A DNA stretch of 64,000 nt from Stackebrandtia albiflava. Its GTDB lineage: Bacteria; Actinomycetota; Actinomycetes; Mycobacteriales; Micromonosporaceae. A program made the translations under genes and the position numbers. Shown one piece after another: positions 25,456 through 33,388 of the stretch. Numbering within the stretch: position 1 is the stretch's first letter; each line of letters opens with the position of its first letter. The DNA is taken from NCBI RefSeq assembly GCF_007994225.1, contig NZ_VLLL01000006.1, positions 310,001-374,000 of the forward strand, read 5' to 3'. The notes beneath the pieces were generated by a model, which worked only from the letters and a program-made list of their open reading frames with translations, had not been told where the DNA came from and did no database searches.

Positions 25456-26439
25456 ATGTCCCCCACTCATCGCGTCGTCATCGCCGTCTTTTCCGACGTC
25501 GACCTGCTCGACGTCACCGGCCCGGCCGAGGTGTTCGCCCTCGCCAACCGGGAGAGCGGGGGACTCGCCGGATACGAGGTACGTCTCGCCGCGCCCGAAC
25601 CGGGACCGGTGACGACGTCGGCGGGTGTGCGCCTCGTCGCGGACACCACCTTCACCGAGGTGGGGGCCGCCGTCGACACGCTCCTGATACCCGGCGCGGT
25701 CGATCTCCGGCCGGACGGGCCGGTCGCCCGCGTCGACGACACGGTCGTGGACTGGGTGAAGGCGACCGCGGTGCACGCCCGCCGGATCGCGTCGGTGTGT
25801 GTGGGCGCGCACGTCCTCGCCGCCGCCGGACTCCTCGACGGGCGGCGGGCGACCACCCACTGGTCGACCGCCGGGCAGCTCGCCGGCGATCATCCGCGGG
25901 TGCACGTCGACCCCGATCCGATCTTCGTCCGCTCCGGACGGATATGGACCGGTGCGGGAATCAGCACCTGCATCGACCTCGCGTTAGCGTTGGTCGCCGA
26001 GGACCACGGGGAGGAACTGGCGCTGTCCGTCGCACGGCAACTCGTCGTGTACCTGCGTAGGCAGGGCGGTCAGAGCCAGTTCAGCGTCCCGTTGCGCAGT
26101 CCGGCCACCAACCGCAGGGACATCGACGACCTGCGCGGCTACATCACCGAACACCTCGACGCCGACCTGTCCGTTCCGGCCCTGGCGCGGCGGATGTGTC
26201 TGAGCGAACGCCACTTCGCCCGCGTCTTCCGCCGGGAGACGGGCACCGGGCCGGCCGGTTACGTGGAGGCGGCGCGCGTCGAAGCGGCCCGTCGTCTCCT
26301 GGAGACCACCGATCAGCCGCTGGAGCGGGTCGCCGAGTCGAGCGGCCTGGGATCGGTGGAGACGCTGCACAGGGCGTTCCGCCGCCAGATCAACACGACC
26401 CCGGCGTCCTACCGGCGCCGGTTCCGCACCACCACCTGA
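25456..26439 (+). CDS. GlxA-type transcriptional regulator (DJ-1/PfpI domain plus AraC HTH)
   Basis: The 327-residue protein has an N-terminal DJ-1/PfpI-like amidotransferase domain (VVIAVFSDVDLLDVTGPAEV, with the Cys of ASVCVGAHVLAAAG at the elbow position) and a C-terminal AraC-type double HTH (LARRMCLSERHFARVFRRET, then ESSGLGSVETLHRAFRRQI). GlxA-type proteins sense an unknown ligand and activate nearby genes. The next gene, 67 nt downstream on the same strand, is an isochorismatase-family hydrolase, a frequent partner and likely target. The ATG at 25456 matches the family start. Confidence 0.9.
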   Translation: MSPTHRVVIAVFSDVDLLDVTGPAEVFALANRESGGLAGYEVRLAAPEPGPVTTSAGVRLVADTTFTEVGAAVDTLLIPGAVDLRPDGPVARVDDTVVDWVKATAVHARRIASVCVGAHVLAAAGLLDGRRATTHWSTAGQLAGDHPRVHVDPDPIFVRSGRIWTGAGISTCIDLALALVAEDHGEELALSVARQLVVYLRRQGGQSQFSVPLRSPATNRRDIDDLRGYITEHLDADLSVPALARRMCLSERHFARVFRRETGTGPAGYVEAARVEAARRLLETTDQPLERVAESSGLGSVETLHRAFRRQINTTPASYRRRFRTTT

Positions 26440-26506
26440 CCCATTGGGAACGGCCCGCCCCACCCCGGGGCGGCTTCGCCGTGCCCGCCTACCGAAAGGA
26501 ACCACC

Positions 26507-27110
26507 GTGAAACCGTCTTCCACCCTGCGCGACGTCATCGGTCTCGGCGACGCGACGCCGCGCCTGGCCGACGCCACACTCCTCATGATCGACTACCAGA
26601 ACACCTACCGGACCGGCGTCATGGCGCTCGACGGTGCCGGACCCGCCGTGGCGGCCGGGGCGCGGTTGCTCGCCGCGGCCCGCGCGGAGGGTGCGAAGGT
26701 CGTCCACATCGTCAACGACGGCGGCGAGGGATCCCCGTACGACGTCCGCGCCGAGATCGGCCGCATCGACTCCGAGGTGGCGCCCCGTCGACGGGGAACC
26801 GGTGATCGTCAAACGGTTCCCCGACGCCTTCCACCTCACCGCGCTCAGGCAGACGCTCGAGGACCTCGGCGCCGGGCCCGACCTGGTGCTCGCCGGTTTC
26901 ATGACCCACATGTGCGTGGCCGCCACCGCGCAGGGCGGGTTCGAGGCCGGTTTCCGGCCCACCGTGGTCGCCGAGGCCACCGCCACCCGGTCGCTCCCGG
27001 TGCCCGGTGGCGGCGTCGTCTCCGCCGAGGCACTGCAGGCGGCGAGCCTGGCCATGATCGGGTACCTGTTCGGGACCGTGGTCGACACGGTGGACCGGTT
27101 GACGCCGTGA
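26507..27110 (+). pseudogene. Isochorismatase-family hydrolase, interrupted by a +1 frameshift
   Basis: The start GTG (ribosome binding site GAAAGGAA) reads an isochorismatase N-terminus (DATLLMIDYQNTYRTGVMAL, catalytic Asp) up to DSEVAP near 26780. It then leaves frame at a CCCC run (about 26783-26787). The +1-shifted frame continues with VDGEPVIVKRFPDAFHLTAL, the nucleophile Cys of GFMTHMCVAATA and ends at 27110. Removing one C restores a full family-length protein of about 200 residues. This is either a real frameshift mutation, a slippage-prone site or a sequencing error. The gene lies downstream of the GlxA-type regulator. Confidence 0.75.
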
Positions 27111-27160
27111 ACCGACCGGCCCGTCACGGCGCGCGGACAGGTCGTGTCGGGGGCGGCGGC

Positions 27161-27166
27161 TAGGCT
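27161..27166 (+). promoter_or_regulatory. -10 element (TAGGCT) ahead of a 7-codon leader and the pentapeptide gene
   Basis: TAGGCT ends six nt before an ATG at 27173. That ATG opens a seven-codon frame (27173-27196, MVTRGPA) whose TGA overlaps the pentapeptide-gene ATG (TGATG). Confidence 0.4.
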
Positions 27167-27195
27167 GCCCGCATGGTGACACGGGGACCGGCGTG

Positions 27196-27816
27196 ATGGC
27201 CGAACGCAAGCACGGGGCCGCGCCCCCGCCGACCGAGTCCACCGTCCGTTCCGAGGACTGGTACGGCCGGGAGCTCGCCGACGAGACCTTCACCCGGGTC
27301 GCGTTCGTGGACGTGGACATGACGGAGGCCGCGTTCCGGAACGTGGTCTTCACCGAATGCACCTTCCGGGGCGTCCGGTTCCACGCGTCCACGCACGTCG
27401 ACGGCGGGTTCGTCAACTGCACGTTCACCCGCTGTGGGTTCTTCGACTCCGAGTTCACCGGCGGGAAACTCGTGGGGAGCATGTTCGACGGCTGCAGCTT
27501 CGGCCTGTGGCGGGTCCGCGGCGGCGACTGGTCCTTCGTCGGTCTCCCCGGCGCGGACCTGCGCAAGTCGGAGTTCACCGGCGTGCGGTTGCGCGAGGCC
27601 GACCTGACGGGCGCGCGCTGCGAGCGGGCGGAGTTCCGGGACAGTGACCTGTCGGGCGCGTGGTTGTCGAAGGCGGACCTGCGGGGGTGCGACCTGCGGG
27701 GCAGTGTTCTCCCCGACATGGATCCGCTCACCGTGCGGTGGGACGGTGCCGTGGTGGACGCGGCGCAGGCCGTCGCGATCGCCCGCGCCTTCGGACTGGA
27801 CGTCCGCACCGACTGA
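27196..27816 (+). CDS. Pentapeptide-repeat protein
   Basis: The 206-residue protein carries about 25 pentapeptide-like units of the A(D/N)LXX type, for example VDMTEAAFRNVVFTECTFRG and GADLRKSEFTGVRLREADL. These fold as a right-handed quadrilateral beta-helix. Relatives such as MfpA and Qnr mimic DNA and bind gyrase, but many others have unknown roles, and nothing here proves gyrase binding. The start is ATG 27196; a GTG at 27193 is an alternative. A seven-codon leader ORF ends across the start (TGATG), so translation may depend on re-initiation. Confidence 0.85.
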   Translation: MAERKHGAAPPPTESTVRSEDWYGRELADETFTRVAFVDVDMTEAAFRNVVFTECTFRGVRFHASTHVDGGFVNCTFTRCGFFDSEFTGGKLVGSMFDGCSFGLWRVRGGDWSFVGLPGADLRKSEFTGVRLREADLTGARCERAEFRDSDLSGAWLSKADLRGCDLRGSVLPDMDPLTVRWDGAVVDAAQAVAIARAFGLDVRTD

Positions 27817-27817
27817 T

Positions 27818-27847
27818 CGTCCGCCCCGGTGACCACCGGGGCGGACG
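27818..27847. terminator. Bidirectional hairpin between pentapeptide and DUF4287 genes
   Basis: Arms GTCCGCCCCGGTG (27819-27831) and CACCGGGGCGGAC (27834-27846) are perfectly complementary between convergent genes. Confidence 0.7.
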
Positions 27848-27854
27848 TCGCGGT

Positions 27855-28067
27855 TCAGCCCTTCGCGTGCTCGGCCCGGTAGTGGGCGACCAGCGCGTTG
27901 GCGTGCCCGTGGCCCAATCCGTGTTCCGTCTTCAACCAGGTCACGAGTTCACCGTGCGCGGTCAGTGGGGAGGAGCCGATCAGGTCCATCCATTCGGCGA
28001 TGGGCCGACCGTACTTCTGCTCGATGGACGGGAAGTAGCTGGCCGGACCGTTCCCGGAAGCCGCCAT
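27855..28067 (-). CDS. DUF4287 protein
   Basis: The 70-residue protein matches the DUF4287 pattern: YFPSIEQKYGRPIAEWMDLI, then HGELVTWLKTEHGLGHGHANALVAHY. The fold is a small helical domain of unknown function, sometimes found fused to DUF5655. A strong ribosome binding site (AAGGAGAA) precedes the ATG. It is monocistronic as far as can be seen. The gap 28068-28349 upstream holds no gene. Confidence 0.88.
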   Translation of the reverse strand: MAASGNGPASYFPSIEQKYGRPIAEWMDLIGSSPLTAHGELVTWLKTEHGLGHGHANALVAHYRAEHAKG

Positions 28068-28349
28068 GGGGTTCTCCTTCGTGTCGGGGTGACGGCGCGG
28101 GCCGTCGTCCGGTGACGTGGGGGATCACGCCGGTCAGACGGTACCCCGCAGTCCGCACCGGTCGCGGGGTCGATACACCCGGATGCGACGCGCATCCCGG
28201 CACGTCGCCTCGGGTGTTCGCGGGCGACGTGCGACATGGTCGGTCTCGGGGAGGCTCAGGCACGCGGCCGGGTGGGTGGTGGTGTCGCCGCCACAGATCC
28301 ACCCTCCGGCCGCGCCGGGACGCCGGCCTCGGTGTGGCGCGGCGGCCGG

Positions 28350-28715
28350 TCAGGTGGTGACCGGTACATACTCGCCGCACTCCCGGCAGGTGGTGCCCTT
28401 GTCGGGGCCGCCCACCACGCAGACGCAGCCGGCGTTCGGCCGGGTCGGCAGGTCCAGCACGGCGGGTGGTACGGACACCAACTCCCGCCACCGTTTCGCG
28501 ATGCATCGGTGCAGGTATTCCGCCCAGTACTTGTCTCGGTACTCCATGTACACCTGTGCCAGCCAGGTCGCGGGGACCGGGCACTGCTGGAACATGCCGT
28601 GGTCCATGCAGGCGAACAGCAGGCCGGCGCTCTGGGAGATCATCGGAAGGACGTCCGCCTCGTGGCGGCCGCATTGCAGGCAGTGCCAACGTGTCTGCGA
28701 CTTCTCCACGCTCAT
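28350..28715 (-). CDS. Hypothetical protein with putative zinc-binding cysteines
   Basis: The 121-residue protein has CLQCGRHE near residue 12 and CVCVVGG plus CRECGEY near the C-terminus, which together could bind zinc. The middle is helical and aromatic (WLAQVYMEYRDKYWAEYLH). I do not recognise the family. The ATG at 28715 overlaps the stop of a short upstream frame (ATGA). Confidence 0.65.
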   Translation of the reverse strand: MSVEKSQTRWHCLQCGRHEADVLPMISQSAGLLFACMDHGMFQQCPVPATWLAQVYMEYRDKYWAEYLHRCIAKRWRELVSVPPAVLDLPTRPNAGCVCVVGGPDKGTTCRECGEYVPVTT

Positions 28716-28837
28716 CCCACCTGTGTACCGCTCGCCGTGTCCTCACCGACGGACCCGCGGTGCGACCACGGTCGCCGGTAACTGATGTTCGCGAAGAGCT
28801 GGACGTCGTTGAACGTGAACTGCCGCGCCGGCGACAC
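28712..28837 (-). CDS. Possible 41-codon ORF coupled to the downstream Cys-rich gene
   Basis: The GTG at 28837 would give a 41-residue product containing SPARQFTFNDVQLFANIS. Third positions are mostly G or C, and its TGA overlaps the next ATG (ATGA). There is no similarity I recognise and no strong ribosome binding site. An in-frame ATG at 28900 would give 62 residues. The remaining 28838-29029 shows no gene. This may be chance. Confidence 0.25.
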   Translation of the reverse strand: MSPARQFTFNDVQLFANISYRRPWSHRGSVGEDTASGTQVG

Positions 28838-29029
28838 CGCCGTTGCCCGTGTCCTCCGCGTGAATCGCCTGGCGCGGGACCGTATCGTGCCCGACCTCAT
28901 GTGACGTGTCCGAGCCGGTTCGAGGCTCGGGGCGCTCCGCCAGCTGGTACGGGGCTTATCGGGTGTGCGTTCGCGACGGTCGGACCGACGGGTGACGGGG
29001 CGGGCCGGCCGCCCCGCCGCCCCGGGCGG

Positions 29030-29377
29030 TCAGGACGCCGCGCCGATCACGAGGGCCGTCACCACCGGGGCCATGTACACGACCGGGAACGCGACGTGCG
29101 AATAGGACCGGGCACGGAGGACCGTGATGACGGCACCAGTGAAGTACAGCACCAGTCCCACACCGGCCGCGACGCCGATCACCGGCACGAACAGGCCCAC
29201 CAGCAGGCCGGCCGCGCCCGCGGCCTTCGCGGCGCCCAGCCACGGCCACCACGACACGGGCACCCCGTATTCGGTCAACGGCTCCGTGACCCACGCGGCG
29301 CGCAGGAACACCGAACCCGCCGAGAACGCCGCCATGGCGGCACCCAACACACTGACGACGATGTGGACGGTCGACAT
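29030..29377 (-). CDS. DoxX-family membrane protein
   Basis: The 115-residue protein has four hydrophobic helices (IVVSVLGAAMAAFSAGSVFL, WWPWLGAAKAAGAAGLLVGL, GVAAGVGLVLYFTGAVITVL, VVYMAPVVTALVIGA). The Ala/Gly-rich second helix with LGAAKAAGAAGLL is a DoxX-like hallmark. Family members are small inner-membrane proteins of poorly known function, sometimes linked to redox or thiosulfate metabolism. A good ribosome binding site (GAAGGAGTGG) precedes the GTGATG start. Confidence 0.85.
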   Translation of the reverse strand: MSTVHIVVSVLGAAMAAFSAGSVFLRAAWVTEPLTEYGVPVSWWPWLGAAKAAGAAGLLVGLFVPVIGVAAGVGLVLYFTGAVITVLRARSYSHVAFPVVYMAPVVTALVIGAAS

Positions 29378-29515
29378 CACGGACCACTCCTTCGGAGAGT
29401 CGGCGCCGCCACGGGGATCGTGTCGGCGGGAGTCCCACCGGGGCCTCCACCTCTTCGACACCGCCCACCGGGCCGCCGTGACCGGTCCGTGGTGAGACGG
29501 TGATCACTCCGGGAT

Positions 29516-30451
29516 TCAGCCCGCCGCCGCCCGGGTGATCTGCCGGTGGGTCGCGGCGGCCACGCGCGGGTTCACCGCCGCGTACGCGGTGTACGCGTTC
29601 AAGCCGGTCGCGATCGCCCAGCCCCGGCCGCGTGTCCAGGTCGCGTCGTCGACACCGGACAGGGACCGGAACGTGTCGCGTGCCGCCGCGTCGAACAGGG
29701 TCCAGGCGACGACCAGGTCGCACGCGGGGTCGCCCGCCGCCAACCCGCCGAAGTCGATGACCGCGCTGAGCCGGCCGTCCACCACCAGGAGGTTCCCGTC
29801 GTGCATGTCGCCGTGCACCCAGCGGGGTGCCCGGTCGTCGGTGGTGGCGAGCGCCGCCTCCCACACCCGGGTGAGCGCGGCGGCGTCGAACCGGTCGGCG
29901 GTGGCGGTGATCGCGTCGCGGGTGGCACGGTCCCGGCGGGCCAGTCCCTCGGCGGTCGGCGCGGCGTCGTCCGATCCCTGGCCGGGCAACGGTGTCTCCC
30001 ACAGCGTGGTCAGGAAACCGGCGAGGTCGCGGGCGGCCCGCTGCGGGTCGGTGAGCAGTTCCGTTCTGGCGGCGGTGCCGGGCAGCCACTGGGACACCGA
30101 CCAGTGCCACGGGTAGCCGAGCGCGGGTTCACCCAGGCCGACCGGTGCGGGAATCGCCAAGGGCAACCGTGCCGCCAGGCCCGGCAGCCACCGGTGTTCC
30201 TTGACCGCCTGCCCGGCGGCCCACTCGCCGCGCGGCAACCGGACCGACAGGTCGTCGCCGAGCCGGTAGATGACGTTGTCGGAGCCGGCCGGTTCCCACC
30301 TGCGCAGCGGCAGGCCGCTCCAGGCGGGGAACCGGTCGGCGACGAGGTCGCGGACGAGTGCGTCGTCGATGTGTGGCGGGTCCGTGGGCCGGGGTGTCGG
30401 CACGTCGCTCCTCGGGGCGTGGACGGTCGTGACGTGTGGAGTCCACCGCAT
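29516..30451 (-). CDS. Aminoglycoside-phosphotransferase-family (APH) kinase
   Basis: The protein has about 312 residues with the APH fold: N-lobe VIYRLGDDLSVRLPRGEWAA, catalytic loop WVHGDMHDGNLLV and the Mg-binding segment AVIDFGGLAAGDPACDL. Such kinases phosphorylate small alcohols or antibiotics; this actinobacterial subgroup has no proven substrate, and resistance should not be assumed. The start is uncertain (ATG 30451 chosen). It follows the VOC gene on the same strand after 29 bp, so the two are probably co-transcribed. A second APH-type kinase lies at 49568-50452. Confidence 0.82.
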   Translation of the reverse strand: MRWTPHVTTVHAPRSDVPTPRPTDPPHIDDALVRDLVADRFPAWSGLPLRRWEPAGSDNVIYRLGDDLSVRLPRGEWAAGQAVKEHRWLPGLAARLPLAIPAPVGLGEPALGYPWHWSVSQWLPGTAARTELLTDPQRAARDLAGFLTTLWETPLPGQGSDDAAPTAEGLARRDRATRDAITATADRFDAAALTRVWEAALATTDDRAPRWVHGDMHDGNLLVVDGRLSAVIDFGGLAAGDPACDLVVAWTLFDAAARDTFRSLSGVDDATWTRGRGWAIATGLNAYTAYAAVNPRVAAATHRQITRAAAG

Positions 30452-30480
30452 GCCCGCGTCGCTGTCCACCCCGTTACGTC

Positions 30481-30933
30481 TCACGCCTCGTCGTCGGCGT
30501 CGACGGGGCCGAGTCGTACCGTCCCGTCCGCCCGGATCGACCATCCCGGGTTGTGGCAGATCTCCCAGGTGACGCCGTTGGGGTCGCGGACGTGCCCGTG
30601 GTAGCCGCCGAAGTCGGCGGTCTGCGGTGGTTTCACCACGGCCGCGCCCAGGGCGGCGAGCCGGGCGACGGTCTCGTCGACCTCTTCGGGGGAGTCGAGG
30701 TTGTGGGACAGGGTGAGGCCGCCCAGGGACGTGTCGGCGACGGCTCCGGCGATGTCACCGACGAACCTGTCCGCGTCGAACAGGCCGAGGACCAGGCCGT
30801 GACCGACCTGGAAGAAGACGATCTCGCCGGGCACGTCCAGCAGCGGGGACCATCCGAGGCCGTCCCGGTAGAAGGCGCGGGCGGCCGCGAGGTCGGGCGT
30901 GGCGAGGGTGATGAAGTGGACCCGTGGTGTCAT
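30481..30933 (-). CDS. VOC-superfamily protein
   Basis: The 150-residue protein starts MTPRVHFITLATPDLAAARA, has FYRDGLGWSPLLDVPGEIVF in module one and GGYHGHVRDPNGVTWEICHN at the end. Its VOC metal site is probably His6, the second-module His of LTLSHNLDSPEEVDE and Glu in WEICHN. This form is close to the PhnB/glyoxalase-like proteins of unknown substrate. It is the first gene of a probable two-gene unit with the downstream APH kinase. Confidence 0.88.
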   Translation of the reverse strand: MTPRVHFITLATPDLAAARAFYRDGLGWSPLLDVPGEIVFFQVGHGLVLGLFDADRFVGDIAGAVADTSLGGLTLSHNLDSPEEVDETVARLAALGAAVVKPPQTADFGGYHGHVRDPNGVTWEICHNPGWSIRADGTVRLGPVDADDEA

Positions 30934-31055
30934 TCCGTCAGTGTGCGCCCCCGAGGGCGCGATGGTATTGAACGAAACGGCCGGGCGCGGCCGGTGCCGG
31001 GGATAGCCTCGGGGAACGCCGCCGATGGCGGGCGGCAGGACATGGGGGTGTGGCG

Positions 31056-31694
31056 ATGGCCAAGACGTCGGAGGAGCCGCGCCGGGACCCGGCCGGCGAC
31101 GGGTTGCTGGCGCCGGGGAACTGCGTGCTCGCGTTGATCGACTTCCAGCCCGGACAGTACGCGACCGTCCGTTCCTCGCCCGTGGAACTGATCGACCTCA
31201 ACGTGCGGGCGCTGTGCGAACTGGCGACCGCGTTCGAGGTGCCCGTGGTGCTGTCGACGGTCGGAGTGGACATGGGTGTCAACGAGGGCACCGTGGACTT
31301 CATCCGGCGGGCGCTGACCGGTGTGGAGGAGATCGACCGTACCGGTGTGAACGCGTGGGAGGACGCCGACTTCCGCGCCGCCGTCGAGGCCACCGGTCGT
31401 TCACGGGTGGTCGTCGCCGGATTGTGGACGGAGGTGTGCGTGACGTTCCCGACCCTGGACATGCTGGCCGCCGGATACCGCGTGTATCCGGTGGTGGACG
31501 CCATCGGTGGCGTCTCCGAGACCGCGCACCGTGCCGCGATCGGCCGGATGACGCAGGCGGGCGCGTCCCCGGTCACCGCCGTCGGGTGGGGGTGTGAGCT
31601 CATGCGGAACTGGGCCCGGCCCGAGGCCGACGGACTGCGTCGTGTGATGAGTTGGTACTTCCCACGGTTGCGCGAACTGTCGGACACGCGCTGA
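31056..31694 (+). CDS. Isochorismatase/nicotinamidase-family hydrolase (YcaC-like)
   Basis: The 212-residue cysteine hydrolase has the catalytic Asp in CVLALIDFQPGQYATV, a Lys/Arg-type position in the middle and the nucleophile Cys in VVVAGLWTEVCVTFPTLDML. The pattern is that of the YcaC-like branch, whose substrates are mostly unknown. GTG 31050 and ATG 31056 are both possible starts; a GGGGGTG ribosome binding site suits either. Unlike the copy at 26507-27110, it is intact. Confidence 0.88.
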   Translation: MAKTSEEPRRDPAGDGLLAPGNCVLALIDFQPGQYATVRSSPVELIDLNVRALCELATAFEVPVVLSTVGVDMGVNEGTVDFIRRALTGVEEIDRTGVNAWEDADFRAAVEATGRSRVVVAGLWTEVCVTFPTLDMLAAGYRVYPVVDAIGGVSETAHRAAIGRMTQAGASPVTAVGWGCELMRNWARPEADGLRRVMSWYFPRLRELSDTR

Positions 31695-31746
31695 CGGGAA
31701 TGTCGGTGCCCGCGAGCATGATGGCCGGAAACCGGAGGGAGAACCG

Positions 31747-32343
31747 ATGACACCCGACCTGGCGCCCGCCGCGGAGACGATGAGAAGACTCCTCACTCAG
31801 GTGACCGACGACCAACTGGACCTCCCGACGCCATGCGAGCGGTACCGGCTCGGCGACCTGGTCGAGCACGTCGGCGGCCTCGCGTCGGCGTTCATCGACG
31901 CCGCGCGCAAGGCACCCGGGGCCGGTGGCGCCGGGCCGTCCGGCGACGCGGCGCGGCTGCCTCCGAAGTGGCGTGAGATCTACGGTGAACGCCTCACCGA
32001 ACTGGGCGAGGCGTGGCGCGACCCGGCGGCGTGGGAGGGACGTACCCGCGCCGGCGGCGTCGACCTGGCCGGATCCGAGGCGGGCGCCGTCGCCCTCGAC
32101 GAACTGGTGCTGCACGGCTGGGACGTGGCCCGGGCCGTGGGGCTCCCGTACGAACCGGACGAGGCGACGCTCGACGTCGTCGAACCCTTCGTGGCGTCGT
32201 TCAGCGGCCCGGGGCACGAGGAGGCCAGGAACGGCCTGTTCGGTCCCGAGGTCACACCACCGGCGGGCGCGTCCCGGTTCGCGCGGGTGCTCGCGATGGC
32301 CGGCCGTGACCCGGAGTGGCGACCGGACGGTCCGCGAGGGTGA
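31747..32343 (+). CDS. TIGR03086-type DinB-like protein (mycothiol maleylpyruvate isomerase family)
   Basis: The 198-residue four-helix-bundle protein has LTQVTDDQLDLPTPCERYRL, LVEHVGGLASAFIDAARKA (metal His) and LDELVLHGWDVARAVGLP (metal His), the actinobacterial MDMPI pattern. Family members include mycothiol-dependent maleylpyruvate isomerase and mycothiol transferases. The exact reaction is not known. A GGAGGGAG ribosome binding site precedes the ATG. Repeat copy B begins 28 nt after the stop and points antisense into this gene. Confidence 0.88.
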   Translation: MTPDLAPAAETMRRLLTQVTDDQLDLPTPCERYRLGDLVEHVGGLASAFIDAARKAPGAGGAGPSGDAARLPPKWREIYGERLTELGEAWRDPAAWEGRTRAGGVDLAGSEAGAVALDELVLHGWDVARAVGLPYEPDEATLDVVEPFVASFSGPGHEEARNGLFGPEVTPPAGASRFARVLAMAGRDPEWRPDGPRG

Positions 32344-32371
32344 CGGGGGCGGGGGGCGGATCGCCCCGAGT

Positions 32372-32480
32372 GGGGGGCCGCCACTCCTCCTCCCCATGGC
32401 GTCGAGCCTAGCCACCGCCGCCGGGACGTGTCGAGTCGCGAACCCGGTGCCTGTGGACGACGGGCCTGTTGTGGATAACC
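32372..32480 (-). repeat. Dispersed DnaA-box/promoter repeat, copy B
   Basis: On the minus strand: TTATCCACA (32470-32478, a perfect DnaA box), 9 nt, TCGTCCACA (32452-32460), exactly 41 nt, TAGGCT (32405-32410), seven nt, then ATGGGGAGGAGGAGTGG and GGCCCCCC (to 32372). TCGACA stands 18 nt before TAGGCT as a -35. The ATG opens a long frame antisense to the upstream MDMPI gene. Confidence 0.9.
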
Positions 32481-32582
32481 GCCCGCGCGGTGCGGGCCCT
32501 TCCCGGGTCGGCCGATCGGCCAGGGTGTGCGGAAATTCGGCCCACACCCGTGCGTGACGGCACGTGTACGACTCCGACCCCA

Positions 32583-32588
32583 TAGGAT
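32583..32588 (+). promoter_or_regulatory. -10 element (TAGGAT) for the DsbA-like gene
   Basis: TAGGAT ends eight nt before the ATG at 32597, so the transcript is probably leaderless or nearly so. Confidence 0.4.
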
Positions 32589-32596
32589 CCGGGGGT

Positions 32597-33385
32597 ATGA
32601 GTGATCCACGTTCGGCCGCGTCGCCGGAGCCTCGCCCGGCGGGATCGCCGGTCGATGCCGGCGGGGACGACCGGCGTGACGACCCGTGGGGGGACACCGG
32701 CGACGCCGACGCCGCGACGGACCGGCGACGGTCTCGGCGGGGCGTGATGTGGGGCGTCCTGGCGGCCGTGCTGGTGCTGCTGGCGGGCCTCACCGTCGGC
32801 GGGGTCGTGTTGTGGAACGCGACCGGCCCCGGGCACGACCGGGTGTCGCAGCCGCAGGCGCCGAACCAGGCGGGCGGCATACTGCTCGGCAACGGCCCGG
32901 TCGAGGTCGACGTGTACCTGGACTACCTGTGCGAGTCGTGTGCCGTCTTCTACGTCTCGCACTCCGACCGGATCGCGCGCGAACTGGAGGCCGGCACCGT
33001 CTCGGTCAGGTTCCATCCCCTCGGTTGGCTCGACGAACGCAGCAGCGGCGGCCGCTACTCGACACGCGCGGCCGCGGCCGCGGTGTGCGCCGCCGACCAG
33101 GACGAGTTCATCGGGTACTCGCGGGTGCTGTTCGAGAGCCGCCCCGCCTCGGGATCGACCGGGCACGACGACGCCACGTTGGTGCGTATGGGTGACCAGG
33201 TCCACCTGGGTGCCCGGTTCGCCGACTGCGTCGACTCGGGCACCTATCTCGACTGGGTGGAGTTGGCGACGGTGAGCGCGCGGAACCAGGGGGTCGCGTC
33301 GGTCCCGTACGTGACGATCGACGGCGAGGTCGTGCAGGACGCGATGCTGGAGTTCGGATCCGCCCTCGACGAGGCGTTGCGTTGA
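32597..33385 (+). CDS. Membrane-anchored DsbA-like thioredoxin-fold protein
   Basis: The 262-residue protein has a disordered, acidic N-terminus, one transmembrane helix (GVMWGVLAAVLVLLAGLTVG, residues about 50-72) and an extracytoplasmic thioredoxin-fold domain with the active-site motif DYLCESCAVFY (CESC). The later VASVPYVTIDGEVV carries the cis-Pro. Such proteins catalyse disulphide formation or exchange outside the cell membrane in actinobacteria (mycobacterial DsbA-like). The ATG at 32597 is supported by the TAGGAT hexamer just upstream. Confidence 0.9.
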   Translation: MSDPRSAASPEPRPAGSPVDAGGDDRRDDPWGDTGDADAATDRRRSRRGVMWGVLAAVLVLLAGLTVGGVVLWNATGPGHDRVSQPQAPNQAGGILLGNGPVEVDVYLDYLCESCAVFYVSHSDRIARELEAGTVSVRFHPLGWLDERSSGGRYSTRAAAAAVCAADQDEFIGYSRVLFESRPASGSTGHDDATLVRMGDQVHLGARFADCVDSGTYLDWVELATVSARNQGVASVPYVTIDGEVVQDAMLEFGSALDEALR

Positions 33386-33388
33386 CCG

